A stretch of DNA of 64,000 nucleotides from NCBI RefSeq assembly GCF_009765985.1, contig NZ_LMUM01000034.1, forward strand, positions 698,910 to 762,909, read 5' to 3'. A program made the translations under genes and the position numbers. The stretch's first letter is position 1; every line of letters starts with the position of its first letter. This DNA is from Acidobacterium sp. S8. GTDB taxonomy: Bacteria; Acidobacteriota; Terriglobia; Terriglobales; Acidobacteriaceae. A model generated the notes under the pieces. That model saw only the letters and a list, made by a program, of their open reading frames with translations. It did no database searches and had not been told where the DNA came from. Below are positions 39,787 to 48,420 of this stretch, one piece after another.

Positions 39787-40362
39787 ATGGTGGCGGAGCA
39801 GGAAGCGGTGATGACGCGTTCACCCAGGGTTCAGAATCAACTCGGCCGATCCGCGGTGCGAATGTTTGCCGCCAATGATCGCATGAACCAGATGCTGATC
39901 GAGCACCTTGACCCCGCGGCGTGGAGAGCCAAACCGCCGGGCAAGGTGCGTCCGATTGCGGCGATTTTTACGCATATGCACAATGTTCGCTGCAAGTGGG
40001 TGAGGCTGACGGCTCCGCACCTGAAGGTTCCGGCGCTGCTCAATCGTGCGCATTGCACTCCCGAGGAGGTTCGCGCTGGATTGGCGGAGAGCGCCGCTCG
40101 CTGCGTGGAGATGCTGGCGGAAGCGTTTGGTGATGGTGAGGGTCGGATTGAGGAATTTCGCAGAGATGGCTGGGCTCCGGCGTGGCCGGTTGGCGTGGAG
40201 ATGCTTTGCTACATGCTCGCTCATGAGGCTCATCATCGCGGGCAGGTGCTGATGCTGGCGCATCAGCTTGGGTTTTCGCTGGAGTATGAGGTGGCGGATG
40301 GGATCTGGAATTGGGAGAAGCTTTGGAGGGAGTGTGGGGCGGATGGTGGACCTGGTTCTTGA
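39787..40362 (+). CDS. DinB-family protein
   Basis: ANDRMNQMLIEHLDPAAWRAKPPGKVRPIAAIFTHMHNVRCKW...HEAHHRGQVLMLAHQLG; metal-binding His pattern. The true start may be the internal ATG of MTRSPRVQN. Confidence 0.82.
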   Translation: MVAEQEAVMTRSPRVQNQLGRSAVRMFAANDRMNQMLIEHLDPAAWRAKPPGKVRPIAAIFTHMHNVRCKWVRLTAPHLKVPALLNRAHCTPEEVRAGLAESAARCVEMLAEAFGDGEGRIEEFRRDGWAPAWPVGVEMLCYMLAHEAHHRGQVLMLAHQLGFSLEYEVADGIWNWEKLWRECGADGGPGS

Positions 40363-40404
40363 GGCTGGAGGGGGTGAGGTGGTCGCCTTCGGCGACGGTT
40401 TTAT

Positions 40405-40432
40405 TCCGGGGACTGAAGTCCCCGGCTTCTAC
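40405..40432. repeat. REP-like palindrome (family 1 variant)
   Basis: CCGGGGACTGAAGTCCCCGGCTTCTACC. Confidence 0.75.
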
Positions 40433-40482
40433 CGGGAGGCGCGAAAGCGCCTCTTTTGTTTACGACCTCGAAGATTCTGCTT

Positions 40483-40517
40483 TCCCACCCTTTGCTTCGC
40501 AAAGGATGGGGCACCCG
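40483..40517 (+). repeat. REP-like palindrome (family 2) upstream of RAYT
   Basis: TCCCACCCTTTGCTTCGCAAAGGATGGGGCACCCG. Confidence 0.85.
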
Positions 40518-40612
40518 GCATAACGATTACGTTTATCGATGGAACTTAAACAGCATTGCCGAAAAATCTGGATTTTCGGCGCGAGCCAATTACTGAGGCT
40601 TAAATGCTGGTT

Positions 40613-40652
40613 GGGTGCCCCATCCTTTCGCGGTTTTTGCGAAAGGGTGGGA
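40613..40652 (-). repeat. Inverted-orientation REP-like palindrome (family 2) upstream of RAYT
   Basis: GGGTGCCCCATCCTTTCGCGGTTTTTGCGAAAGGGTGGGA. Confidence 0.85.
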
Positions 40653-40719
40653 GACGACTACTCTTCGGTAATCTTTTACCAAGTTGTCTTAGGTGAAAAG
40701 ATGAGAACCGAACCTCGTC

Positions 40720-41235
40720 ATGCCTAAAGGACTTGTCCGATACTACGGTGGAGACGATCTCCATTTCATCACTTTTAGTTGCTACCATCGGCTTCCTTTT
40801 CTGGATACCGCCGAAGCGCGGAGTGTCTTTCTGGAAATGCTCGAAGACGCTCGACGAAAATATCTGTTTCGCGTGGCTGGATACGTGGTTATGCCGGAAC
40901 ATGTTCATCTGCTTGTGAGCGAGCCGCAGATCGGAACTCCTTCCACGGTTCTACAGGTTGTGAAGCAGCGTACCGCGAGAAAGATTCACGATGTCATTCG
41001 AGGGCAGATGTGGCAGCGGCGTTTTTATGACTTCAACGTTTTCACTCAGGAGAAGGTGACTGAGAAATTGTTTTATATGCATGAGAATCCGGTGAAGCGC
41101 GGGCTGGTTTTGTCTGCGGAGGAATGGAGTTGGAGTAGTGCGCGGTTCTATCGTTCAGGGGAGCAGGGTGTGGTGAAGATTCTGGATGAGAAGATTGTTG
41201 CTTGTCAGGAATTGACTCGAGTATCGCTTGTTTAG
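40720..41235 (+). CDS. REP-associated tyrosine transposase (RAYT, Y1_Tnp/IS200-like)
   Basis: MPKGLVRYYGGDDLHFITFSCYHRLPFL...GYVVMPEHVHLLVSEP (HUH) ...FYDFNVFTQEKVTEKLFYMHENPVKRGLV (catalytic Tyr region)...WSWSSARFY. Confidence 0.93.
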   Translation: MPKGLVRYYGGDDLHFITFSCYHRLPFLDTAEARSVFLEMLEDARRKYLFRVAGYVVMPEHVHLLVSEPQIGTPSTVLQVVKQRTARKIHDVIRGQMWQRRFYDFNVFTQEKVTEKLFYMHENPVKRGLVLSAEEWSWSSARFYRSGEQGVVKILDEKIVACQELTRVSLV

Positions 41236-41246
41236 ATTTTTTGCTT

Positions 41247-41280
41247 TCCCACCCTTTGCTTCGCAAAGGATGGGGCACCC
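41247..41280 (+). repeat. REP-like palindrome (family 2) immediately downstream of RAYT
   Basis: TCCCACCCTTTGCTTCGCAAAGGATGGGGCACCC, same as 40483. Confidence 0.85.
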
Positions 41281-41307
41281 GACATTTTGGCAACCGATGT
41301 AGAAAGT

Positions 41308-41336
41308 AAAAGCCCGGCGCTTGGCCGGGCTTTTTG
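41308..41336. terminator. Bidirectional intrinsic terminator between RAYT and the radical SAM gene
   Basis: AAAAGCCCGGCGCTTGGCCGGGCTTTTTGC. Confidence 0.75.
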
Positions 41337-41375
41337 CTTTTGCGCCGAAGGCGCGTGTCGCTGGACGCGTAGTCC

Positions 41376-43466
41376 CTAGTCACCCATGACTTCTTCGGTA
41401 GCGGGGGCTGGCTTTGGGGCCGGGGCGATGGAGTTGATGGAGACGAGGCCTTCGACTGGCTTTTCGCCGAGGACGTGCTCGCGATAGAGCTTGGCCATCT
41501 GCGCGTTTTCGGCGTCCTGCTTGAGCTTGGCGTCGCGGGCGCGAATCTTTTCTTCGCGCGAGTTCTTGGCTACGCCCAGCTTGTCGAGGGTGTCGTTGGC
41601 GGCGGCGTTCACGTGCTCGTCGTTCAGGAGCAGCGTGTGCTGCGCGTCGCCCATGCCCACCTTCTTACCACCGGCGAAGATTTCGTGACGGCCATGCTCG
41701 TCGTACCACTTGGTGAGCGTGGAGGTCATATGCATCTTCTCGATGATGTTGCGCCAGCCCACGCCCGTGTTGTAGGCGCAGAAGCTGATTTCGCCTTCCT
41801 GGGTGGCGTAAGGGATGATGCACTGCTCGGTGCGGCGGAAATCGTAGTTGAAGAGATCCTGGAACCACATGCCGGCGATGAAGAGGAAGTTCCAGCGATC
41901 GGCGCGACGCATTTCGATGTCGGCCATGGTGCGGTCAGCCTTCACCGAGCCGTACTTGCGGTTGGTGGAGCCGGAGAACTTGTCGAACTTCTTCAGAAGG
42001 TCGCCGATGCGCATGTGCGTGGGCGCCTTGGTCGGATCATAGTTCCGCAGAAGCGCGAGCGTGATGCCGACGAGCGAGAGGAACTTGCCGCGAGCGGCAT
42101 CGTTGACCTTGGCTACGTCTTTGGCGAGGCGATCGGCGTTGAGGAAGGCGGTGACGGGCACGGCTTCCTTGGTTTCCTTGTCGATCATGATGGCCATGCC
42201 GATGCCGCAGTTCGGGTGGCATCCGCAGGAGATCTGTCCCCAGTCGCGGTCAGGGCCGTGGACGAGGTCGGCGAAGTCGGAGAAGGTCGAAATGAAGCTG
42301 ATGGGGAACCAGTCGCGGGTCGGCTCGCCGATGCCGGTCTGGTTCTTCACGTCGTGCGCGAGGTGCGAGAGGGTGTAACGCTGGGCTTCGCGGCGCTCAT
42401 CGCTAACTTCCTCGTCGCGGCCGGTAAAGGATACGGGCTGGAAGCTGAGGAAGTTGATTTTCTTGGGGTTGTCGAGGGCGAACTGGATGATGTGGCCGAC
42501 CTGCTCGTTATTGATGCCGTTGATGATGGTCGTTACGGGAACGATGTCGACACCGGCTTCGTGCAGGTTGTGGATGGCCTGGAGCTTCACATCAAAGAGG
42601 TTACCGACCTTGCGGTGCGAGTTGGCAGCGTTGCCGATGCCGTCGAACTGGAGGTAAGCGTAACGCAGACCGGCTTCGGCTGCGGCGCGGCTGAACTCCT
42701 TCGACTTAGCGAACTCGATACCGTTGGTCGCGGCCTGGACGGACTCGTAACCGACCTTGCGGGCGTAGGCGACCGCGTCGAGGAAGTAGGGCGAGAGCGT
42801 CGGCTCACCGCCGGAGAACTGGACCGACATCTGACGACGCGGCTTGATGGTGATCGCGTTGTCGAGCATGGTCTTGATTTCGTCCCACGTCAGCTCGTGG
42901 ACGAAGCCAACCTGGTTGGCGTCCATGAAGCAGGGGTCGCACATCATGTTGCAGCGGTTGGTCAGATCGATGGTGAGGACCGAGCCGCGGCCATGGGTGA
43001 CCGTCGAAGTGCCGTGGTTGTGAAGCTTTTCGTCGTTGTGGGCCTTGATGTCGCGGCCGGGGAAGACCTCTTCGAGGTGCTTGAAGAAGGCGGTGTCGAT
43101 GGACATGACGTCTTCGAAGTGGCCGTGCTTGGGGCAGTCCTTAACCATAAGGATCTTGCCGTCGCGCTCGATGATCTGCGCCTTGATCTCGCCAACCTTC
43201 TCATTCAGAAGGATTTCGTGAGGCAGCTTGCCGTCGATGATCTGCTGGCGGATCTCAGGGATGCACTTGGGGCAAAGGGAATCGGTGGTGCGGGGCCATC
43301 CAAGGGGGGGCTTTTCCTTCTGGTAGGACTTCAACAGAGGCTTGTCGGACCACTTGGGGGTGAATGATTCGTTGGGGCTGATGCGGTTCAGTCTCTCGAA
43401 GACGGACCATGCGCCTTGTGCGGCGATGGTGACCGCGCGCTCTGCGTATTTGGTGGCTTTCGACAT
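41376..43466 (-). CDS. Multi-cluster radical SAM protein, candidate tetraether/membrane-spanning lipid synthase (Tes/MSS)-like
   Basis: N-terminal zinc-site-like SLCPKC...KDCPKHGHFEDV; TIDLTNRCNMMCDPCFMDAN (CX3CX2C); VQFSGGEPTLSPYF; CGCHPNCGIG; TEQCIIPYATQEGEISFCAYNTGVGWR. The radical SAM call is firm, the Tes-like call is motif recognition. Confidence 0.8.
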   Translation of the reverse strand: MSKATKYAERAVTIAAQGAWSVFERLNRISPNESFTPKWSDKPLLKSYQKEKPPLGWPRTTDSLCPKCIPEIRQQIIDGKLPHEILLNEKVGEIKAQIIERDGKILMVKDCPKHGHFEDVMSIDTAFFKHLEEVFPGRDIKAHNDEKLHNHGTSTVTHGRGSVLTIDLTNRCNMMCDPCFMDANQVGFVHELTWDEIKTMLDNAITIKPRRQMSVQFSGGEPTLSPYFLDAVAYARKVGYESVQAATNGIEFAKSKEFSRAAAEAGLRYAYLQFDGIGNAANSHRKVGNLFDVKLQAIHNLHEAGVDIVPVTTIINGINNEQVGHIIQFALDNPKKINFLSFQPVSFTGRDEEVSDERREAQRYTLSHLAHDVKNQTGIGEPTRDWFPISFISTFSDFADLVHGPDRDWGQISCGCHPNCGIGMAIMIDKETKEAVPVTAFLNADRLAKDVAKVNDAARGKFLSLVGITLALLRNYDPTKAPTHMRIGDLLKKFDKFSGSTNRKYGSVKADRTMADIEMRRADRWNFLFIAGMWFQDLFNYDFRRTEQCIIPYATQEGEISFCAYNTGVGWRNIIEKMHMTSTLTKWYDEHGRHEIFAGGKKVGMGDAQHTLLLNDEHVNAAANDTLDKLGVAKNSREEKIRARDAKLKQDAENAQMAKLYREHVLGEKPVEGLVSINSIAPAPKPAPATEEVMGD

Positions 43467-43973
43467 TTTTCGGATTCTCCTGATGCTTCCCTACCGGGCT
43501 ACAAACTGACCAAAAAAGCTGCTTTCGGACAGGAAAGCCAAGCTTAAATGTTTACGGCCCTCAGCGGAAGTGCGTTTTAAGGTAACTGCCGCTTCCAGAG
43601 GACTTTACCAGCATCCAGCATAGGCTCTCGGAAGGGATTGAAGAAACGACTTCGGCTGAATGGGGAAAATTGGTGTTCAGACGGGAATCGTTGGGGGTGA
43701 ATGGGACGGATGTTCGGCCCTGCTGGTTTTGTACCGCGGTCCGGAGGGCCGAGAAGCGGCTGCAAGGAAGCGCTGGAAGAACCCAAGTTCAGGTGTTGTT
43801 GAGGAGGTAGCTTATCTGTTAATGAAACTTAAATTTTGTACTTGCGCAATGAGTAAAGTTTGCGGATGATGTTGACTAATTTATATACCGGCGCGCTGGA
43901 TCGATCGGCAAGCGCCGGCTGTCTGTAAGGCGGCGCGAAGCGCGCAAATCACCCTATTTGAGAGGCCCCATAA

Positions 43974-46900
43974 ATGCACATGCTCCGATGTTCATGGAAG
44001 ACGCGTGTATGCGTTTCCAGATGTGTACAGACAGCCAGTTGTCTGGTCACCCTGCTCATTCTCCTGTGTTCCCCCCTTGTGGGCCAGAACATCTCAGGCA
44101 CGATCACCGGCACAGTAAGGGATTCGTCGGGAGCCGTGGTTTCCGGCGCTTCTGTCACGATTACCAATGCGAACCAGAATGCTGTTGTCTTTAGCGGGAA
44201 GACGAACGCTGCCGGACAATATACCGCGCCGTTTCTTCCAGTGGGCGGCTACTCGGTTGCCGTGGAGGCTCCGGGCTTCAAGAAGGTGGAACGCACCGAT
44301 ATCAAGCTGGATGTGGGCCAGAACCTTACGGCGGATATCACTCTTGAGCCGGGCAGCGAGCAGCAGACGGTGAGCGTGAGCGCTTCTGCCCTGCAAGTGG
44401 ATTTACAGAGCGCGCAGGCGCAGACGGTCATCAGCGGAAGGCAGATCCAGGAGCTTTCGCTGAATACGCGCAATTATGAGCAGCTGGTTTCGCTCATGCC
44501 CGGCGTTTCGACTGGATTGGCTTCCGACCAGTTGTATGTGGGCGCCAGCAATCCGGTGGGCACCTCGAACCAGATCAATTTTTCGATCAACGGCAGCCGT
44601 CCTACGCAGAACACCTGGAATATCGATGGCGCGGATAACGTGGATCGCGGCGCGAATCTGACGCTACTGGCTTATCCCAGCATTGACTCGATCGCAGAAT
44701 TCTCTGTACAACGCAGCAATTACAACGCTGAGTTTGGCCGCAGCTCGAGCGGACAGATCAATGTGATTACCAATGCCGGTACGAATCAGTTTCACGGCGA
44801 TCTGTATGAGTTCTTCCGCAACGACGTGCTCGATGCGAATACCTACCTGAACAATCGGCATAACATTCCGATTCCGTCGCTGCGATATAACGACTTTGGC
44901 GGGACGGTGGGCGGCCCGATCTGGCGCGACCATACTTTCTTTTTCTTTTCGGAAGAGGCACGGCGCGTCGTGACGCATACGAATTTTCTTGCGGACGTGC
45001 CGAGTACGGCGGAGCTGGCGGGCGACCTGTCGGCGTCTCCGACTCCTGTCTGCGTGCTTTGGAGTGCGCCTGGGGCGAACCAGACCTGTCTGCAGACGGG
45101 CTACCAGGTGACTCAATTCTCGCCTGCGGCACAGGCGTACCTGACCGATATCTTCAACAAGCTACCGAAGCCTGATGATCCGAATTGCACGGGAGCCTGC
45201 ACCCTGACCTCGAATGGCCTGAATATCTTCAATATGCACCAGGAAATTGTGCGCATTGACCAGGTATTCAGCCCAAAATTCAGGATTTTCGGTCGGTTTG
45301 AAAACGATACGATTCCAACGACCGAACCGGGCGGCTTGTTCATTGGAAGCGCATTACCGGGTGTTTCGACGTCGTCGACCAACTCGCCGGGGCGCATCGT
45401 CTCGATTCACGCTACGAATGCGTTTTCGCCGACCCTCATCAACGATGCCGGCTACAACTATTCCCACGGCGGCATTTTGAGCACACCAATTGGCCTCACG
45501 GCGGGAGCGAATTCTCCCGATATTCTTTCCGCCATCAGTCTTCCCTATGCTTCTTCACTGAATGTCGCTCCTACGCTGGGATTCACCTATTTCTCCGGCA
45601 TTTCGGATCGCGGCCAGTATCGCGACTTTAACGACGACAATAATGGCTTCGATCATCTCTCGAAGGTTTTCGGGCGTCACTCGACGAAATTTGGCGTGAC
45701 ATATCACTGGTACCAGAAGGATGAGAACTCGGCGTCTGGTAATCAAGGCTCTTTTGCTTTTCCAACGACAGCCCCGAGTGGCAGCAACAGCGAATACCAG
45801 GAGTGGGCCAATTTCCTGACCGGCAATACCAGCTCCTTTACCCAGGCGTCTCAGGATTTTCGCGCTGTGATTCGCCAGCAACAGTGGGAAATGTATGGGG
45901 AGGATACCTTCCAGGCACGACCCAACCTGACCCTCACCTACGGCTTGCGCTACTCGCTCTTCCGCCAGCCTACGGATGCGAAGGGACACCTGACGAACTT
46001 CGATCCTTCAGTATTTGACCCCAGCAGCGCTCCGGCGATCGATCCTACTACCGGTCAATTTGCAGCCGCCGGCGCCAGTGCGAACCTGAACGGTATTATC
46101 GTCGGCGGCAATGGATCGCGTTATGGGGATGCGATCAATCAGCAGAACAATCTCAGCTTCGCTCCCCGTGTGGGCTTTGCCTGGGATCCGAAGGGCCACG
46201 GCACGATGTCTGTCCGCGGCGGCTACGGTATGTTCTTTGATTCGTCGGCAGTCAGCCGTTATGAGATCAATGTCTTCACCAACCCGCCGTTCGTGACGAG
46301 CCTGTCACTTGGGCCGAGTCCTCTGGACAGTCCGAGCGGGGAGGCGAAGGTATCGAATTATCCCGCCGCGCTTGCCGCGGTGGCTCCGAAATGGCATACG
46401 CCGTATACGCAGGAGTACAACCTGGACGTGCAGCAGCAGTTCCCTTCGCAGTGGCTGCTAGACATTGGCTACTACGGAGCGATCGGCACGCATCTGCTGG
46501 GTGAAGTGGATCTGAACCAGCCGCTTCCGGGCGCGTATGTGACGGCGCTGGCTCCTTATGGAGTAACCGGGCCGCCGACGCGCGGCAAGACAACGCAGCA
46601 GTTGAACTATATTCGCCCGTACCAGGGATATGACTCGATCAACGATCAGATCACGAGCTTTACGTCGAACTACAACGGCATGCAAGTGGCGTTGCAGAAG
46701 CGTTTCGGCGCGAATTCGCTCCTGAATCTGAATTACACGTGGTCGAAGGCGATGACGACTGCGTTCAACGATACTTCTCCGGCGCAGAACACTTACGATC
46801 TGAAGGCGGAGTATGGCCCGGCGCGCTATGACCGGACAAATATCTTCAATGCGAATTTCGTCTATGATCTGCCGTTCTTCCAAGCGCAGTCCGGTTTTGT

Positions 46901-47429
46901 TGGGCATGTGCTGGGAGGATGGGAGTTCTCGGGCATCATCAATTCCTATTCCGGATTGCCGTATACCGTCACTGGAGTGCTGAACGATCCTGCAGGGCAG
47001 GGAGTGCTCGACGGCAGCAGCTCAGTCAGCGGGCGGCCTGACCTTGTAGGGAATCCGAACATGGCCAGCGCTGCAAGCGGGCCGATCCATAACAACAATG
47101 GCATTCAGCCCTGGTTCAATACGGCGGCTTATGCCCAGGTGTGTCCGACGGTGGGTGGTGTCACGACTTGTCCTACGGGCGCCCGGCCGGGTGATGAGCA
47201 TCCGGGCAGCGTGCGCGGGCCGGGACTGTGGCGCGCCGATCTTTCACTGTTCAAGAACATTAAGTTCAACGACCGCTTTCATATGCAGTTCCGTGCGGAA
47301 TCATTCAATACTTTGAACCACACGAATCCTGATCTCATCAGCACGTCGTATACGTCGGGGACGTTTGGCAAGGTCACCTCGTATCGCGATCCGCGTATTC
47401 TGCAGCTGGCTTTGAAGTTGTACTTCTAA
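43974..47429 (+). CDS. Oar-like TonB-dependent receptor/carboxypeptidase-regulatory-like outer membrane protein
   Basis: ISGTITGTVRDSSGAVVSGASVTITNANQNAVVFSGKTNAAGQYTAPFLPVGGYSVAVEAPGFKK...; barrel ending FRAESFNTLNHTNPDLIS...ILQLALKLYF. Confidence 0.92.
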   Translation: MHMLRCSWKTRVCVSRCVQTASCLVTLLILLCSPLVGQNISGTITGTVRDSSGAVVSGASVTITNANQNAVVFSGKTNAAGQYTAPFLPVGGYSVAVEAPGFKKVERTDIKLDVGQNLTADITLEPGSEQQTVSVSASALQVDLQSAQAQTVISGRQIQELSLNTRNYEQLVSLMPGVSTGLASDQLYVGASNPVGTSNQINFSINGSRPTQNTWNIDGADNVDRGANLTLLAYPSIDSIAEFSVQRSNYNAEFGRSSSGQINVITNAGTNQFHGDLYEFFRNDVLDANTYLNNRHNIPIPSLRYNDFGGTVGGPIWRDHTFFFFSEEARRVVTHTNFLADVPSTAELAGDLSASPTPVCVLWSAPGANQTCLQTGYQVTQFSPAAQAYLTDIFNKLPKPDDPNCTGACTLTSNGLNIFNMHQEIVRIDQVFSPKFRIFGRFENDTIPTTEPGGLFIGSALPGVSTSSTNSPGRIVSIHATNAFSPTLINDAGYNYSHGGILSTPIGLTAGANSPDILSAISLPYASSLNVAPTLGFTYFSGISDRGQYRDFNDDNNGFDHLSKVFGRHSTKFGVTYHWYQKDENSASGNQGSFAFPTTAPSGSNSEYQEWANFLTGNTSSFTQASQDFRAVIRQQQWEMYGEDTFQARPNLTLTYGLRYSLFRQPTDAKGHLTNFDPSVFDPSSAPAIDPTTGQFAAAGASANLNGIIVGGNGSRYGDAINQQNNLSFAPRVGFAWDPKGHGTMSVRGGYGMFFDSSAVSRYEINVFTNPPFVTSLSLGPSPLDSPSGEAKVSNYPAALAAVAPKWHTPYTQEYNLDVQQQFPSQWLLDIGYYGAIGTHLLGEVDLNQPLPGAYVTALAPYGVTGPPTRGKTTQQLNYIRPYQGYDSINDQITSFTSNYNGMQVALQKRFGANSLLNLNYTWSKAMTTAFNDTSPAQNTYDLKAEYGPARYDRTNIFNANFVYDLPFFQAQSGFVGHVLGGWEFSGIINSYSGLPYTVTGVLNDPAGQGVLDGSSSVSGRPDLVGNPNMASAASGPIHNNNGIQPWFNTAAYAQVCPTVGGVTTCPTGARPGDEHPGSVRGPGLWRADLSLFKNIKFNDRFHMQFRAESFNTLNHTNPDLISTSYTSGTFGKVTSYRDPRILQLALKLYF

Positions 47430-47448
47430 GCTGGATGGCAGTTAGAAA

Positions 47449-47498
47449 TGAAGGAAGAGTTTCAGCCGAGTTTGCTCGGCTGGGATTCTTCCTTTTTT
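47449..47498 (+). terminator. Intrinsic terminator after the Oar-like gene
   Basis: GGAAGAGTTTCAGCCGAGTTTGCTCGGCTGGGATTCTTCCTTTTTT. Confidence 0.8.
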
Positions 47499-47510
47499 GT
47501 TGCTTGTAAT

Positions 47511-47785
47511 TGTTATTTCGAGCTGCGGGCTAAGAGCCTAGAGCTGTCATGGTTTGAGATTCTTCCTCCCTTTGGTCGTCAGAATGACGGCGATGATTGG
47601 GCAGTGACGTTGACTGTGGCTACGGCGGGCGATTTGTTCTGTGCAGGTGGCTGTTGTTTCGAGCTGCGGACTAAGAGCCTAGAGCCGTCATGGTTTGAGA
47701 TTCTTCCTTCCGTTGGTCGTCAGAATGACGGCTATGATTGGGCTGTGACGGTGACTGTGGGATACGACGGCCATTTTTCGAAATA
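47511..47785. repeat. 141-bp direct tandem duplication carrying family 3 repeat cores
   Basis: Copy 1 from 47511 (TGTTATTTCGAGCTGCGGGCTAAGAGCCTAGAGCTGTCATGGTTTGAGATTCTTCC...), copy 2 from 47652 (TGTTGTTTCGAGCTGCGGACTAAGAGCCTAGAGCCGTCATGGTTTGAGATTCTTCC...). Confidence 0.85.
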
Positions 47786-47791
47786 AAAAAT

Positions 47792-48403
47792 CTAATTGCT
47801 GATGGTGGTTGCTTCTTTGCGCAGGCGCGCTTCAGTGCCTTCGAGCATTCTGTTGACGAGGGCCAGAGGCAGGCCGACGACGTTGAAGTAGCAGCCGTGA
47901 ATGCGCGGGATCCAGAGTGAGGCGTATCCCTGGATGCCGTAGGCTCCAGCCTTGTCCATGGGTTCGCCAGTGTTGATGTAGGTATCGATCTCGACTTCGG
48001 AGAGGGTGGACATGGTGACGTAGGTCAGCTCCGAGGCGATCTCTTTGCCGTCGCGAGAGACGACCGCGACACCGGTGACGACGGAATGCGTCTGACCGGA
48101 GAGCAGGCGGAGCATGCGCGCGGCGTCGTTAGCATCCTTGGGCTTGCCGAGGATTTCTTTTTCAGGTGAGACGACGATAGTGTCGGCTCCGAGGACGATC
48201 AAAGGATCATCGGGCAAGTCGAGCATATGGAGCTCGGAGTAAACGGCTTCGGCCTTTTCCCGCGCGAGCCTGGTGGCGAAGGCGATGGGGTCTTCGGTGA
48301 AGCGAAGCTCCTCGGGGATGGCTGAGGCGTGAATGCGGAAGCTGAATCCGGCTGTCGTAAGCAGCTCTTTACGGCGCGGCGATGAGGAAGCAAGTACGAG
48401 CAT
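47792..48403 (-). CDS. maf: Maf-family nucleotide pyrophosphatase
   Basis: MLVLASSSPRRKELLTTAGFSFRI; VLGADTIVV; YVTMSTLSEVEIDTYINTGEPMDKAGAYGIQGYAS. Confidence 0.95.
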   Translation of the reverse strand: MLVLASSSPRRKELLTTAGFSFRIHASAIPEELRFTEDPIAFATRLAREKAEAVYSELHMLDLPDDPLIVLGADTIVVSPEKEILGKPKDANDAARMLRLLSGQTHSVVTGVAVVSRDGKEIASELTYVTMSTLSEVEIDTYINTGEPMDKAGAYGIQGYASLWIPRIHGCYFNVVGLPLALVNRMLEGTEARLRKEATTISN

Positions 48404-48420
48404 AGAAAAAATTACAGTCC

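Noticed and set aside
41475-43367. 630-aa plus-strand ORF opposite the radical SAM gene
   Set aside because: Antisense shadow ORF produced by GC-biased codon usage; composition is valine/glycine/glutamate-rich with no recognisable domain, while the minus strand has clear motifs.
43470-43973. Possible RNA gene or riboswitch in the 500-bp gap between the radical SAM gene and the Oar-like gene
   Set aside because: No tRNA T-loop or recognisable riboswitch core found by eye; cannot be supported without a covariance-model search.
47448-47786. 112-aa ORF spanning the 141-bp tandem repeat
   Set aside because: Apparent peptide repeat is explained by a DNA tandem duplication of interspersed palindromic sequence with period divisible by three; no signal or domain. 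Kept only as a repeat finding.
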